Positions 49,081-58,630 are shown, counted from the first letter of the stretch. The stretch is 64,000 nucleotides of DNA from Streptomyces sp. NBC_00414 (GCF_036038375.1 NZ_CP107935.1:8618001-8682000); one strand, 5' to 3'. Program-made: numbers and translations. The notes: a model not told the origin generated them from the letters alone.

Positions 49081-51090
49081 TCATGGTTCGTCCTTCTCCA
49101 TGGTGCCCCCGTCTTGGCGAATTGCAGTGCAGACCACGATATGAGTGCCGGAGTTCCAGCCGCTGTTGCCCACCCAGGACGAGCCCGTATAGACGCTCGG
49201 GTCGTAGCCGTAGTCGTTGGGCGGTACGTTTTCCCGGCAGGCCAGGGATGCCTCCCGTTGGGCCTCCTCAAGGGTGGTGTCCCGGCTCATCCGGTGGAAG
49301 TCGAGCACCTGCTCCTCGTGCGGGCCCTGGCAGGAGACCAGCTTGGCGCCGGTGTCGGAGACCCGGTCGAGGCAGTCCCGCTTCTGCATGGTGGCCGTGT
49401 CCTTGAACACCATGCCGAGCGGGCGGTTGTCCCCGAGCGGGCCGAACAGCGGCTTGCCGCGTGCGTCGAGCAGCAGACAGGCGACGCGGTGCCCGGCGGC
49501 GTCGAAGCCGTCCGCGGTCGGCACGACGGCGTAGGAGCGGACGTCCGCGAGCTTCTTGCGGGTCTCCTCGGTGCGCTGCTCGCACTGCGTGGCGCCACCC
49601 GAGCGGGCGTCCTCGGCGGACCCCGCCTCGAACACGGCCATCACCTGCCCGTACGTGTTCTGCGTGTCTTTCGTGTCCTCGCCGAGGCACTTCACGAGCT
49701 TGAGTTCCGGGTCGCCGACGAAGGGGGTGCTGGTCCACTTGGTCCGGACGCAGTTCCCGTCGGCGAGCGGCTCGGACAGCCCGACGGCCTCCCCGTACGG
49801 CTTGGCGTCGTCGTCCTTCCCCGGCGGGTTCGCCAGGGCGTACCAGGCTCCGCCGCCCGCGAGGGCCAGCCCGAGCGCGGTCGCCAGTACGGCCCTCAGG
49901 GCGTGGTTGCGCCTGCGGCGGCGTCGGCCGGTGGCCGCCGGGGGAGGACCGTAGCCCTGCCCGGTGGACCACGGGGCCTGAGCCTGTCCGGGAGGCCATG
50001 GGAGGGGGGTCTCCTGCGGGGGCGGCCACCCGGCCGGGCTCTCCTGGCCAGGAGAGCCCGAGGACGCCTCCTGCCCGGCGGACGGCGCGTACCACTGCGA
50101 GTCGCCCCCGTGGCTCTGCGGGGCCTCGGGACCCGGGGGAGTGCGGGGCGGGGCCGTACGGGTGATCTCGCCCGCCCACGGCGGTTCCGAGCCCGGGTCG
50201 AGCTGGGTCCGGGGATGCGGCTGGGGCGTCAGGATCGCGGACAGCGCGGCCTCGGTCTCCTCGGCGGTGATCCGGTGGACCGGGTCCTTGGTGAGCATCG
50301 CCGACAGGAGCGGTTCCAGCGCCCCCGCGTGCAGCACGGGGCGCGGCTCCTCCAGGACGACGGCGGTGAGCGCCGCGAGTCCCGACTCACGGTCGAAGGG
50401 CCCGTACCCCTCGACGGCGTAGTAGAGCGTGCAGCCCAGCGAGAACAGGTCCGCGGCCGCGGTGGGCGGCCCGCCCTGGGCCCGCTCGGGCGCCAGATAG
50501 CCGGCGGTGCCCACCAGGGCGGAGGTCAGCGTCCACCGGGTCTCGTCGCCGTCGGGCTGCACGGAGATGCCGTAGTCGGTGAGCAGGACCCGGGCGTACG
50601 GCGATCCCGTGCGGTCCGGGGCGAGAAGGATGTTGGCGGGCTTCACGTCCCGGTGCATGACCCCGCGCTCGTGCCCGGCGGTCAGCGCGTCCAGCACGGC
50701 GAGCCCGATGCGGGCGCACTCGGCGGGGGCGACGGCCCCGCGCTGGGCGACCAGGGCGCTGAGGTCCAGCGCCCCGGCCACGTACTCCATCACGATCCAG
50801 GGCAGGCCCTCGTGCTCCAGGACGTCGTGCACGGTCACGACGTGCGGGTGGCCGCGCAGGCCCGCGGCGTGCCGGGCCTCGGCGCGGGCCCGGGCCACCC
50901 GGGCCGAGCGGTCGTTGTCCGCCTCGCCCGGGTCGCGGAACACGATCTCCTTGAGCGCGACCTCACAGGCCAGCCGCTGGTCGTACGCGAGCCAGACGTG
51001 GCCCATGCCGCCACTGCCCAGCCGGTTCAGCAGGAGGTAGCGGCCGGCGATGACCCGGCCGACTCCCGACTGCGGTGTTCCTGATGCCAT
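49081..51090 (-). CDS. membrane Ser/Thr protein kinase with extracellular septum-type domain
   Basis: 669 residues. Kinase domain 15-275: glycine loop 'LGSGGMGHV', Lys47, Glu71, 'HRDVKPANILL' (146-156), and 'DYG' (172-174) for DFG. A Pro/Gln/Ser-rich linker (about 285-390) is followed by an Arg-rich stop and one membrane segment (about 400-420). The extracytoplasmic part (425-669) has six or more Cys in the pattern of septum-formation-type domains. No PASTA repeats here; a PASTA motif is in the adjacent lipoprotein instead. Confidence 0.93.
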   Translation of the reverse strand: MASGTPQSGVGRVIAGRYLLLNRLGSGGMGHVWLAYDQRLACEVALKEIVFRDPGEADNDRSARVARARAEARHAAGLRGHPHVVTVHDVLEHEGLPWIVMEYVAGALDLSALVAQRGAVAPAECARIGLAVLDALTAGHERGVMHRDVKPANILLAPDRTGSPYARVLLTDYGISVQPDGDETRWTLTSALVGTAGYLAPERAQGGPPTAAADLFSLGCTLYYAVEGYGPFDRESGLAALTAVVLEEPRPVLHAGALEPLLSAMLTKDPVHRITAEETEAALSAILTPQPHPRTQLDPGSEPPWAGEITRTAPPRTPPGPEAPQSHGGDSQWYAPSAGQEASSGSPGQESPAGWPPPQETPLPWPPGQAQAPWSTGQGYGPPPAATGRRRRRRNHALRAVLATALGLALAGGGAWYALANPPGKDDDAKPYGEAVGLSEPLADGNCVRTKWTSTPFVGDPELKLVKCLGEDTKDTQNTYGQVMAVFEAGSAEDARSGGATQCEQRTEETRKKLADVRSYAVVPTADGFDAAGHRVACLLLDARGKPLFGPLGDNRPLGMVFKDTATMQKRDCLDRVSDTGAKLVSCQGPHEEQVLDFHRMSRDTTLEEAQREASLACRENVPPNDYGYDPSVYTGSSWVGNSGWNSGTHIVVCTAIRQDGGTMEKDEP

Positions 51091-51123
51091 CCGGTCACTC
51101 CCGGGGTTCTGCTCCTCGTGGGC

Positions 51124-52590
51124 CTATGCCGGGCTCCGGGCCGCCTCGCCGGTGCCCGACCCGCCGGAGGTGGCGGGTGTGCTCGACACCGGCTCGCTCG
51201 ACACCGGTTCGCTGTCCGTGGGCTCACTGACGGTCGGCTCCACCGGAGTGGGGTCGGTGGGCGGCGAGGCCGTGGACGTGGGACCGACCGTGGGCGGTGT
51301 GCTCGACGCGGTCGGGGTCGACGGGTCCGGGTCCGGGGGCGGTGGCTTCGAGACCGGCGTGGACTCGGTGGGCGTCTCGTCGGCGGGCGAGGAAGCCGTC
51401 CCGCCGCCGGGTGACGACCGCGTCCCGGACGGTGTCCCGCCGGGTGTCGTGGAGTCCTTGTCCGAGGGCGTACCGCCACCGGGCTCGGACTCCTTGTCCG
51501 ACGGCGTGCCCTTGCCCGGGGACGATTCGGTCCCGCCGCCCGAAGGCGATTTCGACCTGTCCGACTCGGTGGGAGACGACGGGGTGGGCTCTTCACCGGA
51601 GCCGGAGCCGGAGCCGGAGCCCGAACCGGAGTCCGAGTCCACGCTCAGTGTCACGGCCTCGCCGAACGCCAGCGGCGTCCCGGGCCCGGGCGTCGAGCCG
51701 GTCACCTGCGCGTCACCCGGCGGGAGTTCGTCCCCGGAGTACGCGGCGGCCAGCCGGAGCCGGGCCAGCGCCTCACCGGCCTGGTCGAAGGTCATCCCGG
51801 CCACGGTCGGAACCTCGTGCTGTTCCGTCGCGTCGAACGTGCTGTCCTGCTCGCCCGTGGTGCCGACGGGCCGGTCGATGGCCGTGTCGGGATCGTCCAC
51901 GTCCAGGAGGGCGATCCGCTCCAGCGGCCGCGGCGCGGGCTTGACGGTCACCACCTCGGCCTTCTCGTAGCCCGCCCACTTCTTGTTGCCGTCCTCGAAC
52001 TTGACCGAGATCTTCTCGGGATCCTTGTCGAAGGCCTTCAGCGGATTTCCGCACGAGCACTTCACGGCGGGAAGTCCCTGGTCGTTCACCAATACCGCGA
52101 CCCCGGCCTCCAGCAATGAGTCGTAGGGGACCGCTTTGCCCTTCTTGTAGTCGTGGTTCTTCACGAGAGTGTCGTGACGCAACAGGACCGGTGTGAGGTC
52201 GTCGAGGTACTCCTCGATCCGATCAGGCGTAATGCCGACGATCCGTGCCCATTCCCGGGCTTTTTGTTTGTTCTTGGGATCGGTGAGGAAATCCTTGAGC
52301 CGTTCGATGTCGCAGACCTGCTGGTCGCGCGTACCCCCGTACAGACCTGGGGTGTTGCCCTGCTGCAGGCCGCTGTGGGCTTCCTCCGGCGCGAGTCCCT
52401 TGCGGTCCTTGCCGAGAGATCCGTCCTCTTCGAAAAAAGGTGCGAGTGACGGTATTCCGGCTGCGACGGCCCGCACCGCGAACAGGCGTTGTTCGGTGCA
52501 TCCGCTGAGGATCAGCACAGCGGCAAGTAGAACGGCGAGCCTTCGGATCACGGTTTTACCGGTCCTCAGCAAGCATGCGTGAATTGTCAT
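51124..52590 (-). CDS. lipoprotein with DUF6777 and one PASTA domain
   Basis: 488 residues from ATG 52590 (GTG 52551 would give a more usual signal peptide). Lipobox 'LILSGC', Cys31. Residues 60-215 match DUF6777 ('CDIERLKDFLTDPKNKQKAREW', split). A single PASTA-like repeat (about 259-317, 'VPTVAGMTFDQAGEALARL') follows. The last 170 residues are a Ser/Thr/Pro/Gly tail, including GSGSGSGSGSG from a six-base repeat. It sits 33 bases upstream of the kinase gene; the two may form a cell-wall-sensing pair. Confidence 0.85.
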   Translation of the reverse strand: MTIHACLLRTGKTVIRRLAVLLAAVLILSGCTEQRLFAVRAVAAGIPSLAPFFEEDGSLGKDRKGLAPEEAHSGLQQGNTPGLYGGTRDQQVCDIERLKDFLTDPKNKQKAREWARIVGITPDRIEEYLDDLTPVLLRHDTLVKNHDYKKGKAVPYDSLLEAGVAVLVNDQGLPAVKCSCGNPLKAFDKDPEKISVKFEDGNKKWAGYEKAEVVTVKPAPRPLERIALLDVDDPDTAIDRPVGTTGEQDSTFDATEQHEVPTVAGMTFDQAGEALARLRLAAAYSGDELPPGDAQVTGSTPGPGTPLAFGEAVTLSVDSDSGSGSGSGSGSGEEPTPSSPTESDRSKSPSGGGTESSPGKGTPSDKESEPGGGTPSDKDSTTPGGTPSGTRSSPGGGTASSPADETPTESTPVSKPPPPDPDPSTPTASSTPPTVGPTSTASPPTDPTPVEPTVSEPTDSEPVSSEPVSSTPATSGGSGTGEAARSPA

Positions 52591-52653
52591 GACCGCTCCC
52601 CCCGGCGGCGGTTCCCCCGAACCCTGCGGAACGGAAGCAGGGCGTCACGCATC

Positions 52654-52684
52654 ATGCTACTGAATGGAAAAGCCTTTCAGTCAA
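52654..52684 (-). promoter_or_regulatory. promoter and inverted repeat upstream of the lipoprotein gene
   Basis: Minus strand: -35 TTGACT (52684-52679), 19-base spacer, -10 TAGCAT (52659-52654). The spacer lies within an inverted repeat CTGAAAGG-N5-CCATTCAG (52660-52680), a possible operator. About 65-95 bases before the start. Confidence 0.5.
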
Positions 52685-52740
52685 GGGAATTTAGCAGAGC
52701 GCGCGCAGTGACCGAAAGGAGAAAGGGGGTGAAAAGGGGC

Positions 52741-53691
52741 TCAGCGACCGCGTGCGTTGAGAGTGGCCAGATAGGCGTTGTACGCCTCAAGCTCCTTGTC
52801 GCCGTCACGGTCCGCGGCCCGGTCCGTACGCCGTGCCTGCCGCTGCTCGGAGCGGTACCACTGGAAGAGCAGCGCCAGCAGCACGAGCACGGACGGGATC
52901 TCGCTGAACGCCCAGGCGATGCCGCCCGCCGCGTTCTGGTCGGAGAGCGCGTCGATGCCCAGCGAGGCGGCCGGGTTCTTGTACGTGTCGACCATCGGCT
53001 CGGACGCCATCATCAGCGCGATGCCGAAGAACGCGTGGAACGGCATACCGGCGAACAGCTCAAGCATCCGGATCAGATGGCCGGGCCGGTGGGGGCCGGG
53101 ATCGACGCCCATGATCGGCCAGAAGAAGACCAGGCCGACGGCGAGGAAGTGGCACATCATCACGACATGGCCCGTGCCGGACTCCATCAGGAAGTCGAAG
53201 ATCCCGGAGAAGTACAGCGCGTACAGGCTGGCGATGAACAGCGGGAGCGTGAAGGCAGGATGCGTGACGACCCGCATGAACCGGCTGTGCAGCAGCATCA
53301 GGAGCAACTCGCGCGGTCCCTTGCGGCCGCGCCCCGCGGTCGGCAGTGCGCGCAGCGCGAGGGTGATCGGGGCGCCGAGCAGGATCAGGATCGGCGACAG
53401 CATGCTGATCACCATGTGCTGCACCATGTGCACGCTGAACATGACCATGCCGTAGTCGTTCAGCCCGGTGCAGAGCACGAGCATGACGCTCAGGACGCCG
53501 GTGGCGAACGCCACGGTCCGGCCGACCGGCCACGCGTCACCGCGCCGTACCAGCCGTGCGACACCCCACCCGTAGAGCGCGAGCCCCGCGAGGCAGGCGA
53601 CGAGGAAGAACGGGTCCGGGGACCATTCGAGCCCCCGCCCCAGCGTGAACGGCGGCAGATCCATGGTCGTGCCGTGCCCGCTGTGATCCAT
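52741..53691 (-). CDS. ctaG: cytochrome c oxidase assembly protein, CtaG family
   Basis: 316 residues from ATG 53691. Seven hydrophobic segments with conserved 'VMFSVHMVQHMVISMLSP' (His pair) and 'CHFLAVGLVFFWPIMGVDP', typical of caa3-type CtaG, which assists copper-centre assembly of the terminal oxidase. The N-terminus 'MDHSGHGTTMDLPPFTLG' has metal-binding His. A cytoplasmic tail of about 40 residues ends the protein. Confidence 0.93.
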   Translation of the reverse strand: MDHSGHGTTMDLPPFTLGRGLEWSPDPFFLVACLAGLALYGWGVARLVRRGDAWPVGRTVAFATGVLSVMLVLCTGLNDYGMVMFSVHMVQHMVISMLSPILILLGAPITLALRALPTAGRGRKGPRELLLMLLHSRFMRVVTHPAFTLPLFIASLYALYFSGIFDFLMESGTGHVVMMCHFLAVGLVFFWPIMGVDPGPHRPGHLIRMLELFAGMPFHAFFGIALMMASEPMVDTYKNPAASLGIDALSDQNAAGGIAWAFSEIPSVLVLLALLFQWYRSEQRQARRTDRAADRDGDKELEAYNAYLATLNARGR

Positions 53692-53797
53692 CCGCCGGCT
53701 CCTGTTTCGTACGGGTTGCGCGCTGTCTGTCCCACCCAGACTAGAACCGCCCCCGGTCACGTCGGCGACCGGGGGCACTTCTTCCGGGGCGCCCCGT

Positions 53798-53817
53798 AGG
53801 GGCGCGGGGAACTGCGC
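53798..53817. repeat. single copy of the dispersed repeat
   Basis: Reverse-orientation core AGGGGCGCGGGGAACTGCGC, between the 5' end of ctaG and the 3' end of pfkA (both on the minus strand). One of the few copies not between convergent ends. Confidence 0.85.
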
Positions 53818-53893
53818 GCTCAGCCACAGGCGACCCGCAGCCTACGAACCCCACCCGCGGCCCCGCAGCTCTCCCGGCTCTCCCGGCTGAGCG

Positions 53894-54919
53894 TCAGAGC
53901 ACGGTTTCCGCTTCCGCGTACCGCGAATCCGGCACGGTCTTCAGCGTCTCCACGGCCTCCGCGAGCGACACCATCACGATGTCGGTCCCCCGCAGCGCGG
54001 TCATCTTGCCGAACTCACCCCGGTGCACGGCCTCCACCGCGTGCCACCCGAAGCGCGTCGCGAGAACACGGTCGTACGCGGTCGGCGTACCCCCGCGCTG
54101 GACATGTCCGAGGATCACCGGCCGGGCCTCCTTGCCGAGGCGCTCCTCCAGCTCGATGGAGAGCTGCCGGGCGATGCCCGCGAACCGCTCGTGCCCGTAG
54201 ACGTCCTTGCGGCCCTCGTCGTAGGTCATCGTGCCCTCGCGGGGCTTCGCGCCCTCCGCGGCGACGACGATGGCGAACTTCTTGCCCGCGGAGAAGCGTG
54301 TCCCGACCTTGGCGGCCAACTCCGCGATGTCGAAGGGCCGTTCCGGCACGACGATCGCGTGGGCGCCCGCGGCCATACCGGAGTGCAGGGCGATCCAGCC
54401 GGTGTTGCGGCCCATGACCTCGACGATCAGGACGCGCTGGTGCGACTCGGCGGTGGTCTTCAGCCGGTCGAGGGCCTCGGTGGCCACACCCACGGCCGTG
54501 TCGAAGCCGAAGGTGACGTCCGTGACGGCGATGTCGTTGTCGATGGTCTTCGGCACGCCGACGATCGGCAGACCGCTGTCCGACAGGAGGCGGGCCGCCT
54601 TGAGCGTGCCCTCGCCGCCGATCGGGATGATCGCGTCGAGCCCGAGTTCCTCGACATGGCCCCTGGCCCGCTCCACACCGTCGCGCAGATGCGCGGGCTG
54701 GACCCGGGAGGAACCGAGGATCGTGCCGCCGCGAGCCAGGATGCCGCTCACCGCGTCGAGGTCGAGCTTGAGGTAGTCGCCTTCCAGGAGGCCTTTCCAG
54801 CCGTCACGGAAGCCGATGACCTCGTCGCCGTGGTCGACGACGGCGCGGTGTACGACGGACCGGATGACGGCGTTCAGACCGGGGCAGTCGCCGCCGGACG
54901 TGAGCACACCAATACGCAT
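53894..54919 (-). CDS. pfkA: 6-phosphofructokinase
   Basis: 341 residues from ATG 54919. 'TSGGDCPGLNAVIR' (7-20), 'PIGGEGTLKAARLL' (99-112), catalytic 'PKTIDNDIAVTDVTFG' (123-138), 'MGRNTGWIALHSG' and 'HVQRGG'. At the phosphate-donor positions (E. coli numbering coincides here) Gly104 is ATP-type while Lys124 is the residue usual in PPi enzymes. Similar actinobacterial enzymes with this mix use ATP. Streptomyces carry several pfkA paralogues. Confidence 0.95.
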   Translation of the reverse strand: MRIGVLTSGGDCPGLNAVIRSVVHRAVVDHGDEVIGFRDGWKGLLEGDYLKLDLDAVSGILARGGTILGSSRVQPAHLRDGVERARGHVEELGLDAIIPIGGEGTLKAARLLSDSGLPIVGVPKTIDNDIAVTDVTFGFDTAVGVATEALDRLKTTAESHQRVLIVEVMGRNTGWIALHSGMAAGAHAIVVPERPFDIAELAAKVGTRFSAGKKFAIVVAAEGAKPREGTMTYDEGRKDVYGHERFAGIARQLSIELEERLGKEARPVILGHVQRGGTPTAYDRVLATRFGWHAVEAVHRGEFGKMTALRGTDIVMVSLAEAVETLKTVPDSRYAEAETVL

Positions 54920-55084
54920 AGTCCGAAATACCTTCTCAACGTGGACCGGGGACCGGACCACGCTGTCCGGCAGGACGCCGCCACCCTACCGGCGGCAGGG
55001 GGCGGGTCCGCACTGTGCGTCCGCCTGCTGGACGTGCCCGCACAGGTGAGCGGGCACGTTGCCAGACGGGCTGCTCCCGGCGGC

Positions 55085-55813
55085 TCAGGCAGGCTGCTGA
55101 GCAGCCGCGATGCGCTCGGAACGCAGTGCCTCGTACCACCGGTCGTCGATCGGCGGCAGCGCGTTCACGTCGAGCGCCAGCTTGAGCAGCAGATCCGCGA
55201 TCAACGGGTTCCGGGCGAGCACGGGCCCGTGCATGTACGTACCGAAGACCGTGTCGTTGTACGCGCCCTCCGTGCCGTCGCCCGTTCCGTTGCCCTTGCC
55301 GAGCCGCACGTTCGCGAACGGGCGGGCGGTGGGGCCCAGGTGCGTGATGCCCTGGTGGTTCTCGAATCCGGTCAGCGGCGGCAGGCCCAGCCGCGCGTCG
55401 ATGTCGCCCAGCACGTCACCGACGCACCGCTCGCCCTCGCCGCGCGTGGAGACCACGTCGAGCAGACCGAGGCCCGGCTCGCGCTGGCCCAGGTCGTTGA
55501 TGAACTCGTGGCCGAGGATCTGGTAACCCGCGCACACCGAGAAGACGATCGCGCCGTTGCCGACCGCGCGGTGCAGACCGCCGTCGCGGCGCAGCCGCTC
55601 GGCCGCGAGACGCTGCGGCCGGTCCTCGCCGCCACCGATGAGGTAGATGTCGCCGGAGGTGGGGATCGGCTGGTCGCTGCGTACGTCGAGACGGGCCACG
55701 TCCAGACCGCGCTGGCGCGCCCGGCGCTCGACGACGAGCGCGTTGCCCTGGTCGCCGTACGTGCTCAGCAGGTCCGGATAGATCCACACCAGCCGAAGGC
55801 TGTTGTCAGTCAT
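55085..55813 (-). CDS. gatD: lipid II isoglutaminyl synthase, glutaminase subunit
   Basis: 242 residues from ATG 55813. Class I glutamine amidotransferase: nucleophile Cys94 in 'VFSVCAGYQILG' and His194 in 'FGTYMHGPVL', the same layout as GatD of Gram-positives. With MurT (19 bases upstream on this strand) it amidates the D-Glu of lipid II. CobQ-like enzymes are larger, and the MurT neighbour makes the call firm. Confidence 0.94.
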   Translation of the reverse strand: MTDNSLRLVWIYPDLLSTYGDQGNALVVERRARQRGLDVARLDVRSDQPIPTSGDIYLIGGGEDRPQRLAAERLRRDGGLHRAVGNGAIVFSVCAGYQILGHEFINDLGQREPGLGLLDVVSTRGEGERCVGDVLGDIDARLGLPPLTGFENHQGITHLGPTARPFANVRLGKGNGTGDGTEGAYNDTVFGTYMHGPVLARNPLIADLLLKLALDVNALPPIDDRWYEALRSERIAAAQQPA

Positions 55814-55832
55814 TCTCTTCGTCCTCCGGGGT

Positions 55833-57071
55833 TCAGTTGCCGACACGACGCCTCAGGTCCTGGAAAGCGGTGTAGTTCGCGATGACCTCGATCCGGCCGG
55901 GCGGTGCCTGCTGCACGGCCTGGTCGAGGCTGTCGCAGACCTGGAACTGCTGGTTCGCGACCTCCAGGCGTACGGCGAGGTCCAGCTTGCGGTCACCGAG
56001 CACGAAGATCGGGTGACCGGTGAGCCGGGTGTAGTCGACGTCCCACAGCCAGGAGGTGTCGGTGCCGTCGGCGCCGCGCGCGTTCACCGAAAGGATCACC
56101 GGCGTCGGCGGCGGGTCGATCAGGGAGAACGTCTCCAGCCAGCCCGCCGGGTTCTTGGCGAGCAGCAGGCGCAGGTCGCGCTGCATGAACTGCACGACGT
56201 CGTAGCGCCCGGCCACGGCCTGCACCTTGTACATGCGTTCCAGGGCGACCTGGGGCGGCACGCCGAAGACGGCGGCGACGGCGGCCGACGAGGCGGCGTT
56301 GGCCTTGTTGGCGCGGCCCGGCAGCTGGAGGTGGATCGGCCACGCCGATCCGTGCGGGTCCAGGACGTGGTCCCCGGAGAGCGCCCAGCTCGGCAGGGGC
56401 CGGCGGAAACCGCAGTCGCCGCAGAACCAGTCGTCGCCGGGGCGCTGCATCACACCGCCGCAGGACGGGCACGACCAGGCGTCGTCCTTCCACATCTGAC
56501 CGGCGGCCACCCACACCACGTTCGGCGAGGAGGACGCGGCCCAGACGACCAGCGGGTCGTCCGCGTTGGCGACCACGACCGCCTTGGACCCGGCCAGGCC
56601 CTCGCGCCAGTGCTCGGCCATCATGCGGGTCTCTGCCGCGCGGTCGAGCTGGTCGCGCGAGAGGTTGAGCAGGGCGATGCACTTGGGATCCGTGTCCCGC
56701 GCCACCCCGGACAGGTACTTCTCGTCGACCTCGATCACGGCGAACCGCGAGTCGGAGCCGCCTGCCAGCGCCGAGGTGATGCCGGCCGGCATGTTCGCGC
56801 CCAGCGCGTTCGACACGACGGGCCCCGCGGCCTGCAACGCCTCGGCGATCAGCCGGGTCGTCGTGGTCTTGCCGTTCGTGGCCGACACCAGGATGACGTC
56901 CAAGTGCTGGGCGAGCCTGGCCAGCAGGTCGGGGTCGAGTTTGAGCGCGACCCGGCCGCCGATCACCGATCCGCTGCCGCGGCCCGCGGCACGTGATGCC
57001 GCCGCGACCGCTTTGCCCGCTGTCACGGCGAGCTTGGCCCGCGGCGACAGCGGGTCCGAGTTGCCTGCCAT
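55833..57071 (-). CDS. murT: lipid II isoglutaminyl synthase, Mur-ligase-type subunit
   Basis: 412 residues from ATG 57071. Mur ligase core with P-loop 'SATNGKTTTTR' (63-73) and 'NLSRDQLDR'. An inserted zinc ribbon 'CPSCGG...CGDC' uses Cys201, 204, 217 and 220, as in known MurT. The DUF1727 C-terminal domain covers about 300-412. Works with GatD to convert D-iGlu to D-iGln in peptidoglycan precursors. Confidence 0.95.
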   Translation of the reverse strand: MAGNSDPLSPRAKLAVTAGKAVAAASRAAGRGSGSVIGGRVALKLDPDLLARLAQHLDVILVSATNGKTTTTRLIAEALQAAGPVVSNALGANMPAGITSALAGGSDSRFAVIEVDEKYLSGVARDTDPKCIALLNLSRDQLDRAAETRMMAEHWREGLAGSKAVVVANADDPLVVWAASSSPNVVWVAAGQMWKDDAWSCPSCGGVMQRPGDDWFCGDCGFRRPLPSWALSGDHVLDPHGSAWPIHLQLPGRANKANAASSAAVAAVFGVPPQVALERMYKVQAVAGRYDVVQFMQRDLRLLLAKNPAGWLETFSLIDPPPTPVILSVNARGADGTDTSWLWDVDYTRLTGHPIFVLGDRKLDLAVRLEVANQQFQVCDSLDQAVQQAPPGRIEVIANYTAFQDLRRRVGN

Positions 57072-57214
57072 CAGTTCCCGATCCTCCTTGCGTACGGCGC
57101 CGCGCACTGCCCCCGGCAACGACTGGCCCTCAGCCTATCGAGATCCACTCGCAGGCCCGAACCGCGGCACCTCTCCGGAACCCGCGCGACAGTGAGGACC
57201 GTACCCTTGCGGCC

Positions 57215-57754
57215 ATGCGACACGGCTCGATCCCCGGCGCCCGAGGGCGCGTCCTTCCTCTGTCTTTGCTCGGTGACCCCGTGTTGCACACACGGTGTGA
57301 AGAAATCACGGAGTTCGGTCCTCAACTGGCGCGACTGGTCGAGAACATGTTCGCGACGATGTACGCGGCGGAAGGGGTCGGGCTGGCCGCGAACCAGGTC
57401 GGTGAGTCGTTGCGGGTCTTCGTATACGACTGTCCCGACGACGACGACCGGCGGCATGTCGGGCATGTGGTGAACCCGCGGCTCGTCGAGGCGGACGGGG
57501 TGGTACTGCGCGGGCCCGAGGGGTGTCTGTCGCTGCCGGGTCTTGAGGCGGGCACCGAGCGGTTCGACCATGCCGTGGTGGAGGGGGTGTCCCTGGACGG
57601 GGCGCCGGTGCGGGTGCATGGGAGTGGGTGGTTCGCTCGGTGCCTTCAGCATGAGTGTGATCACCTTGACGGTGGGTTGTATGTGGACCGGGTCACGGGG
57701 TGGCGGCGGCGGAAGGTGCTTTGGCAGGCGGGGCGGGCCGGTTGGGGGCGTTGA
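57215..57754 (+). CDS. def: peptide deformylase
   Basis: 179 residues from ATG 57215. Three family motifs: 'GVGLAANQ' (54-61), 'EGCLS' (102-106) with the metal Cys, and 'HECDH' (146-150) with the metal His pair and catalytic Glu. It removes formyl from new proteins. Divergent from murT. The last 150 bases change to G/T-ending codons before a repeat array. Confidence 0.94.
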   Translation: MRHGSIPGARGRVLPLSLLGDPVLHTRCEEITEFGPQLARLVENMFATMYAAEGVGLAANQVGESLRVFVYDCPDDDDRRHVGHVVNPRLVEADGVVLRGPEGCLSLPGLEAGTERFDHAVVEGVSLDGAPVRVHGSGWFARCLQHECDHLDGGLYVDRVTGWRRRKVLWQAGRAGWGR

Positions 57755-57791
57755 GGGTTCGTTGTCGGGTGCGGGTGCGTTGTGGCTGGTC

Positions 57792-57959
57792 GCGCAGTTC
57801 CCCGCGCCCCTGGAAGCGACAAGATTGCGCCGTTCCCCGCGCCCCTGAAGGGCAAAGGCGAAAGACTGCGCCGTTCCCCGCGCCCCTGAAGGGCGAAAAG
57901 ACTGCGCCGTTCTCCGCACCCCTGGAAGGCAAGAGATCGCGCCGTTGCCCGCGCCCCTG
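57792..57959. repeat. array of five dispersed repeats between def and a TetR gene
   Basis: Forward copies start near 57792, 57827, 57868, 57904 (decayed) and 57938, with linkers like GAAGGGCAAAAGACT. Convergent gene ends on both sides. Confidence 0.9.
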
Positions 57960-57985
57960 GGAGTCCGCGTGCTCCTGAGGGTGGG

Positions 57986-58630
57986 TCAGAAGCCCGGGCC
58001 GCCTGCTTTGTCGCCCGCTGCTGCCAGGCGGCCCCAGAGGAGGTCGGCCAGGGCGCGGACCAGTTCGGCGCGGGCGCAGGGGCGTTCGCCCAGCCACCAG
58101 TCGCCGGCGGCGTGCATCATGCCGACGATGCCGTGGCCCCAGACCCGGGCCAACTGCTGGCTGTTCGGGCCGAGATCGACGCGCTCCTCGATGACCTCGG
58201 CCAGCTCCTCGCCCATGCGGCGCAGCAGCGGGAAGGAGTACGCCCCCATGTCGAAGCCCTGCTCGTTCTGCGGGCCGCCTTCGGAGGGGTGCATCAGGAA
58301 GCGGTACACCTGCGGGCGGGCCTCGATGGCCGCGAGGTAGGTGTCGAGCGTGGCCTCGACGCGCTCCCGGCGCTCGGCGGGCGCGTCCAGCGCGGCGCGC
58401 AGCGCTCCGAGGAGGGCGTCGGTGTGACGCTTGGCGAGGGCCGCGTAGAGTCCGCCCTTGTCGCCGAAGTGGCGGTACAGGATCGGCTTGGTGATGCCCG
58501 CCTCCGCCGCGATGGCGTTCATGGAGGCGCCCGGGCCGTCGCGGAGCACCACCCGGTCGGCGGCCTCCAACAGCTCGCGCCGTCGGCGGTCGGCGGACCT
58601 CTGCTGATCGGTCCGCTGCGTGGTGTCCAT
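57986..58630 (-). CDS. TetR-family regulator, probable repressor of the divergent acyl-CoA dehydrogenase
   Basis: 214 residues from ATG 58630. Helix-turn-helix 'MNAIAAEAGITKPILYRHFGDKGGLYAAL' (split, about 37-65). The C-terminal domain is typical of the TetR_C_33 type beside fatty-acid or sterol genes ('TYLAAIEARPQVYRFLMHP'). Divergent from the acyl-CoA dehydrogenase with palindromes between them. Confidence 0.92.
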   Translation of the reverse strand: MDTTQRTDQQRSADRRRRELLEAADRVVLRDGPGASMNAIAAEAGITKPILYRHFGDKGGLYAALAKRHTDALLGALRAALDAPAERRERVEATLDTYLAAIEARPQVYRFLMHPSEGGPQNEQGFDMGAYSFPLLRRMGEELAEVIEERVDLGPNSQQLARVWGHGIVGMMHAAGDWWLGERPCARAELVRALADLLWGRLAAAGDKAGGPGF

